The notes: a model not told the origin generated them from the letters alone. DNA of 64,000 bases from Pseudomonas viridiflava (GCF_900585905.1 NZ_UTVH01000010.1:160517-224516), one strand, 5' to 3'; counted from the first letter of the stretch, positions 34,606 to 44,302 are shown. Program-made: numbers and translations.

Positions 34606-35486
34606 TGAGCGCACTCGCACAGCAAAGCCGATCAGGCAGTCAAACCCTTGCCGAACACCTTGCCGACCTTGCAGTCGATGCCCTGATTGCGGAGGCGGAT
34701 CTGTCGCCCAAACCCGCCTTGGTGGATCGGCGTGGCAGCGGCGCCCACAGCGATCTGCATCTGGGCCTGATGCACGCCTCGGCGCTGTCGCTGTGGCCGA
34801 TGTTCAAGGCCATGGCGGAGGCGGCTGAGCAGTTTGCAGCCGTGGGTCAGCCGTTACGTGAAGCGGTGGGGCGCATCGGGCGTGAAGGCGAAGTGGCCAT
34901 GTTGCGCACCACCGAGGGCGTGAACACCCATCGCGGCGCGATCTGGGCGCTGGGCCTGCTGGTCACCGCCGCAGCGCTGGCGCCAGACGATTGCAGCGCC
35001 GCCGCGCTGACCCGGCGCGCCGCGCTCTTGGCGTTGATCGACGATCGTCATGTTGTCCCGCACGCCACTCACGGTGCCCAGGTGGCCCTGCGCTATGGTG
35101 CCAGCGGCGCGAAGCAGCAGGCGCAGTCGGGATTCCCGGCGCTCATGCATCTGGGGCTGCCGCAACTGCAGCGCAGCCGCGCGGCTGGTGGTGGTGAACA
35201 GAATGCCCGGCTGGACGCGTTGCTGGCGATCATGACCACGCTGACGGACACCTGCGTGTTGTATCGCGCCGGGCTTGAAGGGCTGCAGGCCATGCAACAG
35301 GGCGCTCAACGCGTCCTGGATGCGGGCGGCAGCGCCAGCCTGGCCGGTCGCCGCTGTTTGCATGCGCTGGACGCACAATTATTGCAGCTCAATGCCTCAC
35401 CCGGCGGCGCTGCCGACCTGCTCGCCGCGTGCCTGTTCATCGACAGCCTTGAGCCTGCGCTCGGCACTGAAGCGAGGAATGTCTGA
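34605..35486 (+). CDS. mdcB: triphosphoribosyl-dephospho-CoA synthase
   Basis: Makes the precursor of the carrier's prosthetic group from ATP and dephospho-CoA. 293 residues, CitG/MdcB family, with the N-terminal [19 protein letters not shown] and the later [18 protein letters not shown] motif. The start at 34605 overlaps the mdcA stop (TGATG). Confidence 0.94.
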   Translation: MSALAQQSRSGSQTLAEHLADLAVDALIAEADLSPKPALVDRRGSGAHSDLHLGLMHASALSLWPMFKAMAEAAEQFAAVGQPLREAVGRIGREGEVAMLRTTEGVNTHRGAIWALGLLVTAAALAPDDCSAAALTRRAALLALIDDRHVVPHATHGAQVALRYGASGAKQQAQSGFPALMHLGLPQLQRSRAAGGGEQNARLDALLAIMTTLTDTCVLYRAGLEGLQAMQQGAQRVLDAGGSASLAGRRCLHALDAQLLQLNASPGGAADLLAACLFIDSLEPALGTEARNV

Positions 35487-35488
35487 CC

Positions 35489-35788
35489 ATGGAAACCCTG
35501 TCTTTTGAATTCCCTGCCGGCCAGCCCGCGCTGCGCCGTGCCCTGGTGGGCTGCGTCGGTTCCGGTGATCTGGAAGTGCTGCTCGAGCCCGGCCTGCCGG
35601 GCAAATTGTCGATCAATGTGGTGACGTCGGTGAACGGCGCATCGGCGCGCTGGCAGCATCTGTTCCAGCGCATGTTCGACGGCCAGACGCTGCCTGCGAT
35701 GGCCATCGATATTCATGATTTTGGCGCCACACCCGGTGTCGTGCGTCTGCGTCTGGAGCAGGGTTTCGAGGAGATCGGCCATGACTGA
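35489..35788 (+). CDS. mdcC: malonate decarboxylase acyl carrier protein (delta subunit)
   Basis: A 99-residue carrier protein. Ser25, in CVGSGDLEVLLEPG, is the expected attachment site of the phosphoribosyl-dephospho-CoA arm. The remainder is a compact beta-rich fold unlike normal fatty-acid carriers. It overlaps mdcD by 8 bases. Confidence 0.95.
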   Translation: METLSFEFPAGQPALRRALVGCVGSGDLEVLLEPGLPGKLSINVVTSVNGASARWQHLFQRMFDGQTLPAMAIDIHDFGATPGVVRLRLEQGFEEIGHD

Positions 35789-36647
35789 TACCGCGCGTTT
35801 GCTTGAGCAACACAGCTTCATCGAGCTTGGCGCCCGGCAACGGGCGAAGGCGCTGCTGGACGAGGGCAGTTTCCGCGAGCTGGTCGGTCCGTTCGATCGG
35901 GTGATGTCGCCGTGGTTGATCAGGCAGGGCATTGTCGCCCAGGCCGATGACGGGGTGATCGTCGCCAAGGGGACTGTCGGTGGCCTGCCGGTGGTGATCG
36001 CGGCCATTGAAGGCGCGTTTCAGGGCGGCAGCATGGGTGAAGTGGGCGGCGCGAAGATGGCCGGGGCGCTGGAACTGGCGGCTGAAGACAACCGCAATGG
36101 CATCCCGACGGCGGCGATCCTGTTGCTGGAAACCGGCGGCGTGCGCTTGCAGGAGGCGAACCTGGGGCTGGCGGCGATTGCCGAGATCCATGCCGCGATA
36201 GTCGACCTGCGCCAGTACCAGCCGGTGATCGGCGTGGTGGCGGGCAGCGTCGGCTGCTTTGGCGGCATGTCGATTGCGGCGGGCCTGTGCAGCTATTTGC
36301 TGGTGACCCGGGAAGCGCGGCTCGGCTTGAACGGCCCGCAAGTCATCGAACAGGAGGCGGGCATTGAAGAATACGATTCCCGTGATCGTCCTTTCATCTG
36401 GAGCCTGAGCGGCGGCGAGCAGCGCTTTGCCAGCCATCTGGTGGACGGCTTTGCCGCCGATGACGTGGAGGCGATTCGGGAGCAGGTGACCGGCTGGGTC
36501 AGCCTCGGCATTCCGGGTCAGGAGCGCAGCGGGCAATACGCGCTGTTCCTGCAACGTCTGGCGCAGCTCGATGCGGCAGCGCCCATCGAGCCGCAGACCG
36601 TGCGCGAGCTGTATCAAGGGTCGCTGTCCAAAGGAGCTGATGCATGA
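35781..36647 (+). CDS. mdcD: malonate decarboxylase beta subunit
   Basis: Carboxyltransferase-type subunit which with MdcE decarboxylates malonyl-S-carrier. 288 residues, crotonase-like fold, with GGLPVVIAAIEGAFQGGSMG and GVVAGSVGCFGGMSIAAGL oxyanion-hole-type loops. The start (MTDTARLLEQ) lies inside mdcC; the stop overlaps the mdcE start (ATGA). Confidence 0.95.
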   Translation: MTDTARLLEQHSFIELGARQRAKALLDEGSFRELVGPFDRVMSPWLIRQGIVAQADDGVIVAKGTVGGLPVVIAAIEGAFQGGSMGEVGGAKMAGALELAAEDNRNGIPTAAILLLETGGVRLQEANLGLAAIAEIHAAIVDLRQYQPVIGVVAGSVGCFGGMSIAAGLCSYLLVTREARLGLNGPQVIEQEAGIEEYDSRDRPFIWSLSGGEQRFASHLVDGFAADDVEAIREQVTGWVSLGIPGQERSGQYALFLQRLAQLDAAAPIEPQTVRELYQGSLSKGADA

Positions 36648-37453
36648 GTGCTTCCCAACGTGGTTTGAACTGGTTCAACGCCCTCAGCGGCCTGAGTGCC
36701 AATGCCACCGAGGTGCCGGGCTTGCCCGCTTCGGTCAAGGCTGCCGATGGCTTGTTGGGGGATCAGCCAGCGCGCTTTCTGGCGGTGGTGGCCGATGCGG
36801 ACAACACCTTCCCGCGGGCGCGCAATGGCGAAGTCGGGCTGCTGGAAGGCTGGGGGCTGGCCAGGGCCGTGGACGCTGTCATCGAGCTGGACCGTGAACA
36901 CGAACATAAGCGCGCACTGATCGCCATTGTCGATGTGCCAAGCCAGGCCTATGGTCGGCGCGAAGAAGCCCTGGGCATCCATCAGGCGCTGGCAGGCGCG
37001 GTGGACAGTTATGCCCGTGCGCGGCTGGCGGGCCATCCGGTGATCGGTCTGCTGGTGGGCAAGGCGATGTCCGGCGCGTTTCTGGCCCACGGCTATCAGG
37101 CCAACCGGCTGATTGCGCTGCGCGACCCGGGCGTCATGGTGCATGCCATGGGCAAGGAATCGGCCGCGCGGGTGACGCTGCGCAGCGTCGATGAGCTGGA
37201 AAAACTCGCCGCCAGCATCCCGCCCATGGCCTACGACATCGACAGCTACGCCAGCCTCGGTCTGCTCTGGGAAACCCTCTCGGTCAGCCAGATCGAACAG
37301 CCCGCTGCGGCAGATATCGCTCTGGTGCAGCAGGCATTGCTCAGCGCCATTGCCGACGTGCGTGCCACCGGCACTGATTTGCGCAGCCGCCTTGGCGCGA
37401 GCCATCGGCAGGCGTCATCGCGGGTGCGCGAACTGCTGCGGGCGCAGTGGTAG
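36644..37453 (+). CDS. mdcE: malonate decarboxylase gamma subunit
   Basis: Partner of MdcD, 269 residues, with the acyl-CoA-carboxylase-like segment VGKAMSGAFLAHGYQANRLI. ATG 36644 overlaps the mdcD stop by 4 bases and mdcG follows without a gap. Confidence 0.94.
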   Translation: MSASQRGLNWFNALSGLSANATEVPGLPASVKAADGLLGDQPARFLAVVADADNTFPRARNGEVGLLEGWGLARAVDAVIELDREHEHKRALIAIVDVPSQAYGRREEALGIHQALAGAVDSYARARLAGHPVIGLLVGKAMSGAFLAHGYQANRLIALRDPGVMVHAMGKESAARVTLRSVDELEKLAASIPPMAYDIDSYASLGLLWETLSVSQIEQPAAADIALVQQALLSAIADVRATGTDLRSRLGASHRQASSRVRELLRAQW

Positions 37454-38080
37454 ATGCGTGACGCTCTGGCGCTGCAGCCCCATGATTTGCTCTGGGGCAT
37501 GCCACTGGCTGCGCTGCCCGCCGACGCGCCCGCCTGGGTGATTGAAGCGGTGGGGCTCGATCACCCGGTGGTGGTGCGGCGTGCCCTGGCGCCTCGCGGC
37601 CAGGTAGCGGTCGGTGTGCGTGGGCCAAATCGCGAGCAACGTTACGCGGCGCTGATGCCCAGAGCAGACATCCGCCGCTGCATTCGCCCTGAGCAGTTGA
37701 CCGACGCCGAGGGCCAACAGGACTGGCCAGCCTTGCGCGCCTTGCGCCACATTCGACCGCTGCTGGATCTGCTTGGCTTGCCCTGGGGCGTGGCGGGCAG
37801 CGCCGGTTTCGAGCTGGCCAGTGGCGTGGCGGCGCTGCATGAACACAGTGATCTGGACCTGATCCTGCGCACGCAGTTGTTCGTCAGCCGCACGTGGGCC
37901 GCTGAACTGGTGCAGGCGCTGGACCGCAGCGAATGCCGCATCGACGTGCAGCTGCAGACGCCTGCGGGCGCGGTGGCCTTGCGCGAATGGGCCGGGCAGT
38001 CGCGGCAGGTGCTGCTCAAGACTGAGCAGGGCGCCTGGTTGGTCAATCAGCCCTGGACATTGAGCGAGGCCAGCGCGTGA
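37454..38080 (+). CDS. mdcG: phosphoribosyl-dephospho-CoA transferase
   Basis: Attaches the prosthetic arm made by MdcB to the carrier MdcC. 208 residues, MdcG family; a nucleotidyltransferase-type acidic motif SDLDLILRT is visible (about 134-142). Starts directly after the mdcE stop and overlaps mdcH by 4 bases. Confidence 0.93.
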   Translation: MRDALALQPHDLLWGMPLAALPADAPAWVIEAVGLDHPVVVRRALAPRGQVAVGVRGPNREQRYAALMPRADIRRCIRPEQLTDAEGQQDWPALRALRHIRPLLDLLGLPWGVAGSAGFELASGVAALHEHSDLDLILRTQLFVSRTWAAELVQALDRSECRIDVQLQTPAGAVALREWAGQSRQVLLKTEQGAWLVNQPWTLSEASA

Positions 38081-39009
38081 GCAGCCTTTGGGTGTTCCCC
38101 GGCCAGGGCGCGCAGCAGCCCGGCATGCTGGCGCAGTTGCCTGACGAAGGCGTGGTGCGCGATTGCCTGAACAGCGCCACCCACACATTGGGCGAAAATG
38201 TGCGCCTGCTGGATTCGGCCCAGGCACTGCAATCATCCCGCGCGGTCCAGCTGTGTCTGCTGATCGCTGGCGTTGCAGCCGCCCGCTTGTTGCAAGCGTG
38301 CGATTGCCAGCCGGACTACGTCGCCGGACTGTCCATCGGCGCGTATCCGGCCGCCGTGATCAGTGGCGCCCTGGCGTTCGAGGATGCGCTGCGTCTGGTG
38401 GCGTTGCGCGGCGAATTGATGCAAGGCGCCTACCCCGAGGGTTACGGCATGACTGCCATCCTCGGCCTGGATCAGGCCTGCGTGGAAACCCTGATCGCTC
38501 AGGTTCACAGCGCTGAAACGCCGGTCTACCTGGCCAATATCAACGCCGACACGCAATTCGTGATCGCTGGCAGCCTTGAGGCCATGGCGTCCGTGTCGCG
38601 TCTGGCCAAGTCCAGTGGCGCGTCCGCAGCACGACGTCTGGCGGTGACTGTGCCTTCCCATTGCGAGCTGCTGGCAACCCCTGCGCGGGTCCTGGCAGAG
38701 GCTTTCGCCCAGGTGCCGCTGCAAGCACCCGGCGTGCGCTACCTGAGCGGCAGCACGGCGCGGCCGGTCCTGCGTGCCGACAAATTGCGCGACGACCTGG
38801 CGTTCAACATGTGCCGGGTCGTGGACTGGCGCAGCACGGTGCAGACCGCCTTCGAGCGCGGCGTGCGCCTGCACATCGAATTACCGCCGGGCACGGTGCT
38901 CACCGGGCTGGCCCGCAAAACGTTCGAACAGGGCACGGCTATCGCCTTTCAAGGCGCGCGTCTGGATAGTCTGACGACGCTTTCGCGTCAGGAGGCGCAC
39001 AGACCCTAG
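38077..39009 (+). CDS. mdcH: malonyl-CoA:ACP transferase-like epsilon subunit
   Basis: A 310-residue FabD-like acyltransferase that loads malonyl groups onto the MdcC carrier to start the cycle. WVFPGQGAQQPGML (4-17) and the nucleophile Ser in AGLSIGAYPAAV (about 86-97) are clear. The start is GTG 38077 within the mdcG stop (GTGA). Confidence 0.93.
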   Translation: MSSLWVFPGQGAQQPGMLAQLPDEGVVRDCLNSATHTLGENVRLLDSAQALQSSRAVQLCLLIAGVAAARLLQACDCQPDYVAGLSIGAYPAAVISGALAFEDALRLVALRGELMQGAYPEGYGMTAILGLDQACVETLIAQVHSAETPVYLANINADTQFVIAGSLEAMASVSRLAKSSGASAARRLAVTVPSHCELLATPARVLAEAFAQVPLQAPGVRYLSGSTARPVLRADKLRDDLAFNMCRVVDWRSTVQTAFERGVRLHIELPPGTVLTGLARKTFEQGTAIAFQGARLDSLTTLSRQEAHRP

Positions 39010-39072
39010 AGCGCACTGCTGTTTCGAAGGACAAAAACAACAACTTCGTAAGCAATGAGAGGAATGACGACA

Positions 39073-39498
39073 ATGATTATCTACGGTGTAGCGCTGCTGG
39101 CCATCTGCATGCTGGCAGGGGTGATTCTCGGTGATCTGCTCGGCGTGATGCTGGGGGTCAAATCCAACGTGGGTGGCGTCGGGATCGCGATGATCCTGTT
39201 GATCTGCGCCCGTCTGTGGATGGAGAAACGTGGCGGCTTGAGCAAGGAGTGCGAAATGGGCGTGGGTTTCTGGGGCGCCATGTATATCCCCGTGGTGGTT
39301 GCCATGGCGGCGCAGCAAAACGTGGTGACGGCGCTCAAGGGCGGCCCGGTTGCCGTGTTGGCGGCCGTGGGCTCGGTGGTGCTGTGTGGCTGCACTATTG
39401 CCTTTATCAGCCGGATCAACAAGGGTGAACCGCTGCCCGCCGAAGAACCGGTGATTGCGGGCATCACCCCTGCGCCGACGCCAGCAGGGAGCCGCTGA
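39073..39498 (+). CDS. madL: malonate transporter subunit MadL
   Basis: A 141-residue membrane protein with four hydrophobic helices (MIIYGVALLAICMLAG at the start; VGIAMILLICARL). With MadM it forms a sodium-dependent malonate importer. The family usually begins MIIYG, so ATG 39073 is preferred over ATGs at 39055 and 39064; AGAGGA lies at a suitable distance. Confidence 0.92.
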   Translation: MIIYGVALLAICMLAGVILGDLLGVMLGVKSNVGGVGIAMILLICARLWMEKRGGLSKECEMGVGFWGAMYIPVVVAMAAQQNVVTALKGGPVAVLAAVGSVVLCGCTIAFISRINKGEPLPAEEPVIAGITPAPTPAGSR

Positions 39499-39499
39499 C

Positions 39500-40264
39500 A
39501 TGTGGGAAATCATTGACAAGGGTTTGATCAATAATGGCCTCGTCACGGCGTTTGCCTTCGTCGGCGTGGTGATGTGGATTTCCGTGGTGTTGTCGAAACG
39601 GCTGACATTCGGCCGCGTGCATGGCTCGGCCATCGCCATCGTTATAGGCCTGGTGCTGGCCTGGGTGGGCGGCACCATGACCGGCGGGCAAAAAGGCCTT
39701 GCCGACGTCACGCTGTTTTCCGGCATCGGCCTGATGGGCGGCGCCATGTTGCGCGATTTTGCCATCGTCGCCACTGCCTTCGAAGTGCAGGCCACCGAAG
39801 CGCGCAAGGCCGGGCTGATCGGCGTCATTGCCTTGCTGCTGGGGACCATTCTGCCATTCATGGTCGGCGCCAGCATTGCCTGGATGTTCGGCTACCGTGA
39901 TGCGGTGAGCATGACCACAATTGGCGCCGGTGCCGTCACTTATATCGTTGGCCCGGTCACCGGCGCAGCCCTGGGCGCCACGTCCGATGTCATGGCTCTG
40001 TCCATCGCCACTGGCCTGATCAAGGCAATCATGGTGATGGTCGGCACCCCCATGGCAGCGCGCTGGATGGGCCTGGACAACCCTCGCTCGGCCATGGTGT
40101 TCGGCGGGCTGGCGGGCACTGTCAGTGGCGTGACGGCTGGCCTTGCCGCGACTGATCGGCGGCTGGTGCCCTATGGCGCCCTCACCGCGACCTTCCATAC
40201 CGGGCTGGGTTGTCTGCTCGGGCCCTCACTGTTGTATTTCATCGTGCGGGCGATTGTGGGGTAG
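39500..40264 (+). CDS. madM: malonate transporter subunit MadM
   Basis: A 254-residue protein with many membrane helices, partner of MadL (MWEIIDKGLINNGLVTAF at the start; GAGAVTYIVGPVTGAALGA in the middle). It begins 2 bases after madL and ends the malonate operon. Confidence 0.94.
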   Translation: MWEIIDKGLINNGLVTAFAFVGVVMWISVVLSKRLTFGRVHGSAIAIVIGLVLAWVGGTMTGGQKGLADVTLFSGIGLMGGAMLRDFAIVATAFEVQATEARKAGLIGVIALLLGTILPFMVGASIAWMFGYRDAVSMTTIGAGAVTYIVGPVTGAALGATSDVMALSIATGLIKAIMVMVGTPMAARWMGLDNPRSAMVFGGLAGTVSGVTAGLAATDRRLVPYGALTATFHTGLGCLLGPSLLYFIVRAIVG

Positions 40265-40280
40265 CCGGCTGGGGGATTCG

Positions 40281-40307
40281 AAAAAGCCCCACGCTCAAGT
40301 CTGGGCT
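40281..40307 (-). terminator. rho-independent terminator after the small secreted peptide gene
   Basis: On the minus strand AGCCC-(13 nt)-GGGCT followed by TTTTC. It closes the minus-strand transcript that carries the 50-residue peptide. Confidence 0.65.
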
Positions 40308-40333
40308 ACTGCTTAGAGCCTCTGCATAAACCT

Positions 40334-40370
40334 CATGCGGCCGGCCGTGTCGAGCACGGTGGGCCGCATG
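40334..40370. other. long stem-loop between madM and the peptide gene
   Basis: CATGCGGCC (40334-40342) pairs with GGCCGCATG (40362-40370), with an inner CCGTG-TCGAG-CACGG stem. It lies in the 3' region of the peptide transcript and may stabilise it or form part of termination. Confidence 0.55.
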
Positions 40371-40399
40371 TAGTGCTGAAAGTACCGCGACTCAGGCTG

Positions 40400-40552
40400 T
40401 TAACCCCCCTGGCAAGCCGTCGTCAGCTCGCACGGGCCCTGAGGGGCACTGCCCCCCTGACAAACCGCAGAGACCTGACAGGGATCATCGGCAAAGCTGG
40501 CACCGGTGACGGCCATCAGACTGGCGAAGATTATTGCGTTAATTTTTTTCAT
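40400..40552 (-). CDS. small secreted Cys-repeat peptide (50 residues)
   Basis: A 50-codon gene with a strong ribosome site (GGAGGA, 8 bases before ATG). The first 21 residues form a textbook signal peptide (MKKINAIIFASLMAV then TGASFA). The predicted mature part has only 29 residues with four Cys and two imperfect 11-residue repeats, PCQVSAVCQGG and PCELTTACQGG (Cys spacing C-x5-C twice). No family is recognised. It lies alone between madM and the chemoreceptor gene on the minus strand, with a terminator behind it. Disulfides or metal binding in the periplasm are possible; both are guesses. Confidence 0.65.
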   Translation of the reverse strand: MKKINAIIFASLMAVTGASFADDPCQVSAVCQGGSAPQGPCELTTACQGG

Positions 40553-40730
40553 GATCGCATTCCTCCGAGAAAATCAACGACAGAGACGACAACGCCGCTC
40601 CTGAAACTCAGTGGCACCGGGGTGCATTCAGTTCCATGAACAGGATCCACAGTCAGTGTTCAGCATCCGGGAAGGCTGGCGAGCAGCGCGCTGCCCGCAT
40701 CAGCAAACCCTGACAGTCTGCCGCGACATT

Positions 40731-42356
40731 TCAGGTCTTGAAGCGCGCCACCATCTGATTCAGGTTCACCGCCAATTGTGATAGTTCGTTGCTGGCGAGC
40801 AACGTCTGCTGGGTGCCCTCGCTGCTCTGGAGTGCCAGGTTGCGGATGCTGACCAGCGAGCGATCCACTTCCCGAGCCACGTGGGCCTGTTGTTCGGAGG
40901 CGGTGGCGATCTGCTGGTTGCGGTCGTTGATCAATTGCACTGACTCGGCGATGACCTTCAGTGATACCCCGGCTTCATCGGCCGTACGCTGGGTGTTGTG
41001 GACTTCTACAGTGCTGCTGCTCATCGAGTCCACCACCTGTGACGTGCCGGCCTGGATGCTGGAAATCATCTGTTCGATCTCCTGCGTCGAGGTTTGCGTG
41101 CGGTGTGCCAGGGCCCGAACTTCATCGGCCACCACGGCGAAGCCCCGACCCTGCTCGCCGGCCCGGGCGGCTTCGATGGCGGCGTTCAACGCCAGCAAAT
41201 TGGTCTGCTCGGCAATGGCACGAATGACGCTCAGCACTTTGCTGATGTCCTGCGCCTGGCCAGCGAGGCCCTGGACCTGTTCCGACGTCATCTCCACGCG
41301 GTCGGTCAGGGTGCGCATGGCCTGCAGGGTTTCGCCGACCTTTTGATCGCCGGTGGCCGCAGCCCGCGTGCAATCCTTCGCCGATTCGGACGTTGAATTG
41401 GCGTTGCGTGCGACTTCGTCAACGGCGGCGCTCATCTGCGTCACAGCAGTGGCCGCCTGTTCAATTTCGCTGTTTTGCTGGTGCATCGTGCGGCTGGCAC
41501 TTTCAGTGATCGAGGTCATCTCCACGGCTGCGGAGCTGAGCTGCGAAGACGCGTCGGATATCTGCCCGATGGTGCTGCGCAGGTTGGCTTGCATGGTGTT
41601 GAGCGCGCGCATCAGGCGCGCAGACTCGTCGTTACCTTTGACGTCCAGGCTGAGGCGCAGGTCGCCGGCGGCGATTTCCTCGGCCATTTTCAGCGAGGCG
41701 CTCATGGGGCGCACGATGCTGCGCGTCAGCAAGGTGGCCAGTACCAGCGTCATGACCAGCGCGATGAGCACCACGGCATCAATGATGGTGATGCTGTGGG
41801 CATACACCTCGGTGGCGGTGATGCCTGCGGCAGCGGCACCGTCCGAGTTGTGTTGGCGCAATTCGGTGAGTCTGTCCTGATAGGCACTCGCCCGTTCCCG
41901 TTGTTCGGTATTGGCGAAGGTCACTGCCTTCTCATGCTCGGTGGTGTCCAGGACGACGAGTTGCTGCAGCCCCTCGAGGTATCGGGTCATCAGCGTGGCG
42001 GCGGCTTCGAATTTGCTCGCGCCTTCGGGGTCGGAAATCAGGTTCTTGCGGTAAAAATCGGTGCGCTCGTTGAGCTCGCGCTTGGCATCGTCCAGATGCT
42101 GTATAGCGACGGCCCGCTCCTGAGGGTTGGAGGTCGCCAACAGGCGAATGCTCTCAAGGCGCGCATCAAGCAGGGCGATCTGGATACCGTCAGCGGTCTG
42201 AACGCTGGCCAGCCAGTTTTTCTCGATATCCTGTTGGGTGCCCCGCAGTTTGCCTAACTGGACGTAGGCGAAGCCGCCCAGGGCAATGACCAGCAGGGTA
42301 ATCAGGCCAAAACAAAGCGCGGCGCGGGGCGCTATGTTCAGAGAACGTAGATTCAA
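40731..42356 (-). CDS. methyl-accepting chemotaxis protein
   Basis: A 541-residue chemoreceptor: membrane helix 1 (about 11-30), a periplasmic four-helix-bundle-type ligand domain (about 32-185), membrane helix 2 ([20 protein letters not shown], about 189-210), HAMP, then the signalling hairpin with [21 protein letters not shown] (about 383-403). A sigma-28-type promoter lies 53 bases upstream. It lies between the malonate operon and mdcR, which suggests, without proving, malonate or a related acid as ligand. Confidence 0.92.
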   Translation of the reverse strand: MNLRSLNIAPRAALCFGLITLLVIALGGFAYVQLGKLRGTQQDIEKNWLASVQTADGIQIALLDARLESIRLLATSNPQERAVAIQHLDDAKRELNERTDFYRKNLISDPEGASKFEAAATLMTRYLEGLQQLVVLDTTEHEKAVTFANTEQRERASAYQDRLTELRQHNSDGAAAAGITATEVYAHSITIIDAVVLIALVMTLVLATLLTRSIVRPMSASLKMAEEIAAGDLRLSLDVKGNDESARLMRALNTMQANLRSTIGQISDASSQLSSAAVEMTSITESASRTMHQQNSEIEQAATAVTQMSAAVDEVARNANSTSESAKDCTRAAATGDQKVGETLQAMRTLTDRVEMTSEQVQGLAGQAQDISKVLSVIRAIAEQTNLLALNAAIEAARAGEQGRGFAVVADEVRALAHRTQTSTQEIEQMISSIQAGTSQVVDSMSSSTVEVHNTQRTADEAGVSLKVIAESVQLINDRNQQIATASEQQAHVAREVDRSLVSIRNLALQSSEGTQQTLLASNELSQLAVNLNQMVARFKT

Positions 42357-42408
42357 GGTGTGACTCCCAAGGATGCAACGCAGAGATTTTCTGAGTTAGG
42401 TACAAAGG

Positions 42409-42435
42409 CCATCGGCAACGATCGGCGCGAGTTTA
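42409..42435 (-). promoter_or_regulatory. sigma-28 (FliA) promoter of the chemoreceptor gene
   Basis: Minus strand TAAA (42432-42435), a 15-base spacer, then GCCGATGG (42409-42416), matching the flagellar/chemotaxis consensus TAAA-N15-GCCGATAA except at the last two positions. Confidence 0.75.
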
Positions 42436-42474
42436 GGGTGAGCTGTGCACTGTGCATCTGTACTTGGGATGAAG

Positions 42475-42513
42475 CCTTCCCGGCTAAAGCCGGTCCCCCG
42501 ACCGGTCCCACGA
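42475..42513. repeat. single REP element, GTGGGACCGG type
   Basis: CTTCCCGGCTAAAGCCGGTC followed by CCCCGACCGGTCCCAC, downstream of the regulator gene. Confidence 0.7.
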
Positions 42514-42524
42514 AGCATCATGGC

Positions 42525-43445
42525 TCAGAGCACCGAGAGCCGATGGGTGTACATGCGGCACTCGGCGATCAGCGCCAGCAGGTTCGGGTCCCGCTCCCTG
42601 GATTTGAGAAACACCATGCCGATGTGCTGCTGCATGCGGTAGCGCGCCTGCAGCGGGATCAGCTTGACCCGGTTCTCGTACACCGCCGCAATGCGCCCCG
42701 GCAGCAAGGCATAGCCAACGCCTGAGCTGACCATGCTCAACAGGGTGAAAATGTCGTTCACCTGCATGGCCACTTTCGGTTCGAAGCCCGCCTGCTGGAA
42801 CACTCGGCTGCCATCGCGATGGGTGGCGAAGCCCTGGGTCAGGGTGATGAAGGTCTCTTCGCGCAGGTCGCCGAGGTCCACTTCGCGGCGCTGCGAGAAT
42901 CGCGAGTCGGCGGGGACGGCGAGGAAGATATCGTCGGTAAACAACGGCAGGTGTTCGCAATCCGGATCGCTGACGCTTTCATCCAGGGACACCAGAATCG
43001 CGTCCACTTCCATGTGCTTGAGCTTGTAGAACAGGTCGAGGTTGGAGCCCATGATCAGGTCGATATTGAGCTCGCTGCGGCGGATCTTCAGGCCCATGAT
43101 CAGCTGCGGCACGGTCTTCACCGTCAGCGAATACAGCGAACCGAGCTTGAAGCGCGCCGCGGAAAACCCAGCCGCCTGGCGTGTCAGCTCCACCGTGGCA
43201 AGCACGTCCTGAATCAGTTTCTGCGCCCGCTCCTCCAGCACGTAAGCGCTCTCCAGCGGTGTCAGGTTGCGTCCTTCGTGCTTGAACAGCGGGCAGCGCA
43301 AGGCGTTTTCCAGCGAGTGGATGGCGCGGTGCACACTGACATGGCTGGTCTGCAGCTGCTCTGCGGCGCGGGCGAGGTTGCCGGTACGCATGAAAGCCAG
43401 GAAAATCTCCAGCTTCTTGAGGGTCAACTCATCGTCGATTTGCAT
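42525..43445 (-). CDS. mdcR: LysR-type regulator of malonate utilisation
   Basis: A 306-residue LysR-family activator. The N-terminal winged helix (LKKLEIFLAFMRTGNLARAA then HVSVHRAIHSLE, about 8-43) is followed by a substrate-binding domain. Sequence and position next to mdc-mad fit MdcR, which activates the decarboxylase operon when malonate is present. Start MQIDDELTLKK at 43445; a longer frame to 43550 lacks family support. Unusually, a chemoreceptor and a small peptide gene separate it from madM. Confidence 0.85.
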   Translation of the reverse strand: MQIDDELTLKKLEIFLAFMRTGNLARAAEQLQTSHVSVHRAIHSLENALRCPLFKHEGRNLTPLESAYVLEERAQKLIQDVLATVELTRQAAGFSAARFKLGSLYSLTVKTVPQLIMGLKIRRSELNIDLIMGSNLDLFYKLKHMEVDAILVSLDESVSDPDCEHLPLFTDDIFLAVPADSRFSQRREVDLGDLREETFITLTQGFATHRDGSRVFQQAGFEPKVAMQVNDIFTLLSMVSSGVGYALLPGRIAAVYENRVKLIPLQARYRMQQHIGMVFLKSRERDPNLLALIAECRMYTHRLSVL

Positions 43446-43593
43446 GGGCCAGGCTTCTTGTTCGAGTGCCGTGATTGTGCACACATCGACGGTCGCTGAC
43501 TGGATTAAAAACTCGCAGGTCAACACACGACTTGCGCTTTGCCCGCACAAGCCGGAGCCTTGCGCGGCGCTCAGGTCAACGAGGTGATAGACG

Positions 43594-44211
43594 ATGTATT
43601 ACGGAGAGCGATTCAACGCCTGGTCGCATCTGGTGGGTGCGGTTTTAGCGCTGGCGGGGGCGATCTGGCTAATGGTGGTTGCCACCCTGCAGGGCGACAT
43701 CTGGAAGATCGTCAGCATGGCGGTGTACGGCGTAACGCTGGTCACCCTGTACAGCGCGTCCACGGTGTACCACAGCGTACGCGGGCGGGCGAAAGCGATC
43801 ATGCAGAAGGTCGATCATTTTTCCATCTACCTGTTGATTGCCGGCAGTTACACCCCGTTCTGCCTGGTCACCCTGCGCGGCCCCTGGGGCTGGACGCTGT
43901 TCGGGATCGTCTGGTCCCTGGCGGTAATCGGCATTGGGCAGGAAATCAAACCACGCTCCGAAGCCCGGATCATGTCTATCTTGATTTACGCGATCATGGG
44001 CTGGATCGTGTTGGTGGCGGTCAAACCGCTGATCGCCGCGCTGGGCATGGCAGGCTTCACCTGGCTGGCCGCCGGCGGCGCGCTGTACACCATCGGCATC
44101 ATCTTCTTCGCCTACGACACCCGCTTTCGCCACTGGCACGGCATCTGGCACCTGTTCGTCATCGCCGGGAGCCTGCTGCATTTTGTGGCGATCTGTTTTT
44201 ATGTGGTGTGA
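43594..44211 (+). CDS. hemolysin III / PAQR family membrane protein
   Basis: A 205-residue seven-helix protein of the HlyIII/PAQR superfamily (TrhA-like), linked to membrane-lipid or energy homeostasis rather than haemolysis. The metal-binding signatures are present: AWSHLVGAVLA near residue 10, STVYHSVRG near 55-63, and the C-terminal HWHGIWHLFVIAGSLLHF with three His. Confidence 0.92.
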   Translation: MYYGERFNAWSHLVGAVLALAGAIWLMVVATLQGDIWKIVSMAVYGVTLVTLYSASTVYHSVRGRAKAIMQKVDHFSIYLLIAGSYTPFCLVTLRGPWGWTLFGIVWSLAVIGIGQEIKPRSEARIMSILIYAIMGWIVLVAVKPLIAALGMAGFTWLAAGGALYTIGIIFFAYDTRFRHWHGIWHLFVIAGSLLHFVAICFYVV

Positions 44212-44261
44212 ATTCAGGCGGGATGCATGTGGAAAGACGTCGGACCTGCGTCGTTAAAAAT

Positions 44262-44292
44262 GACGCTTCGCGAACAAGTTCGCTCCTACAGA
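44262..44292. repeat. REP element 3' of the RAYT gene
   Basis: CTTCGCGAACAAGTTCGCTC followed by CTAC, 10 bases beyond the transposase gene. Confidence 0.75.
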
Positions 44293-44302
44293 AATTCGAT
44301 GA

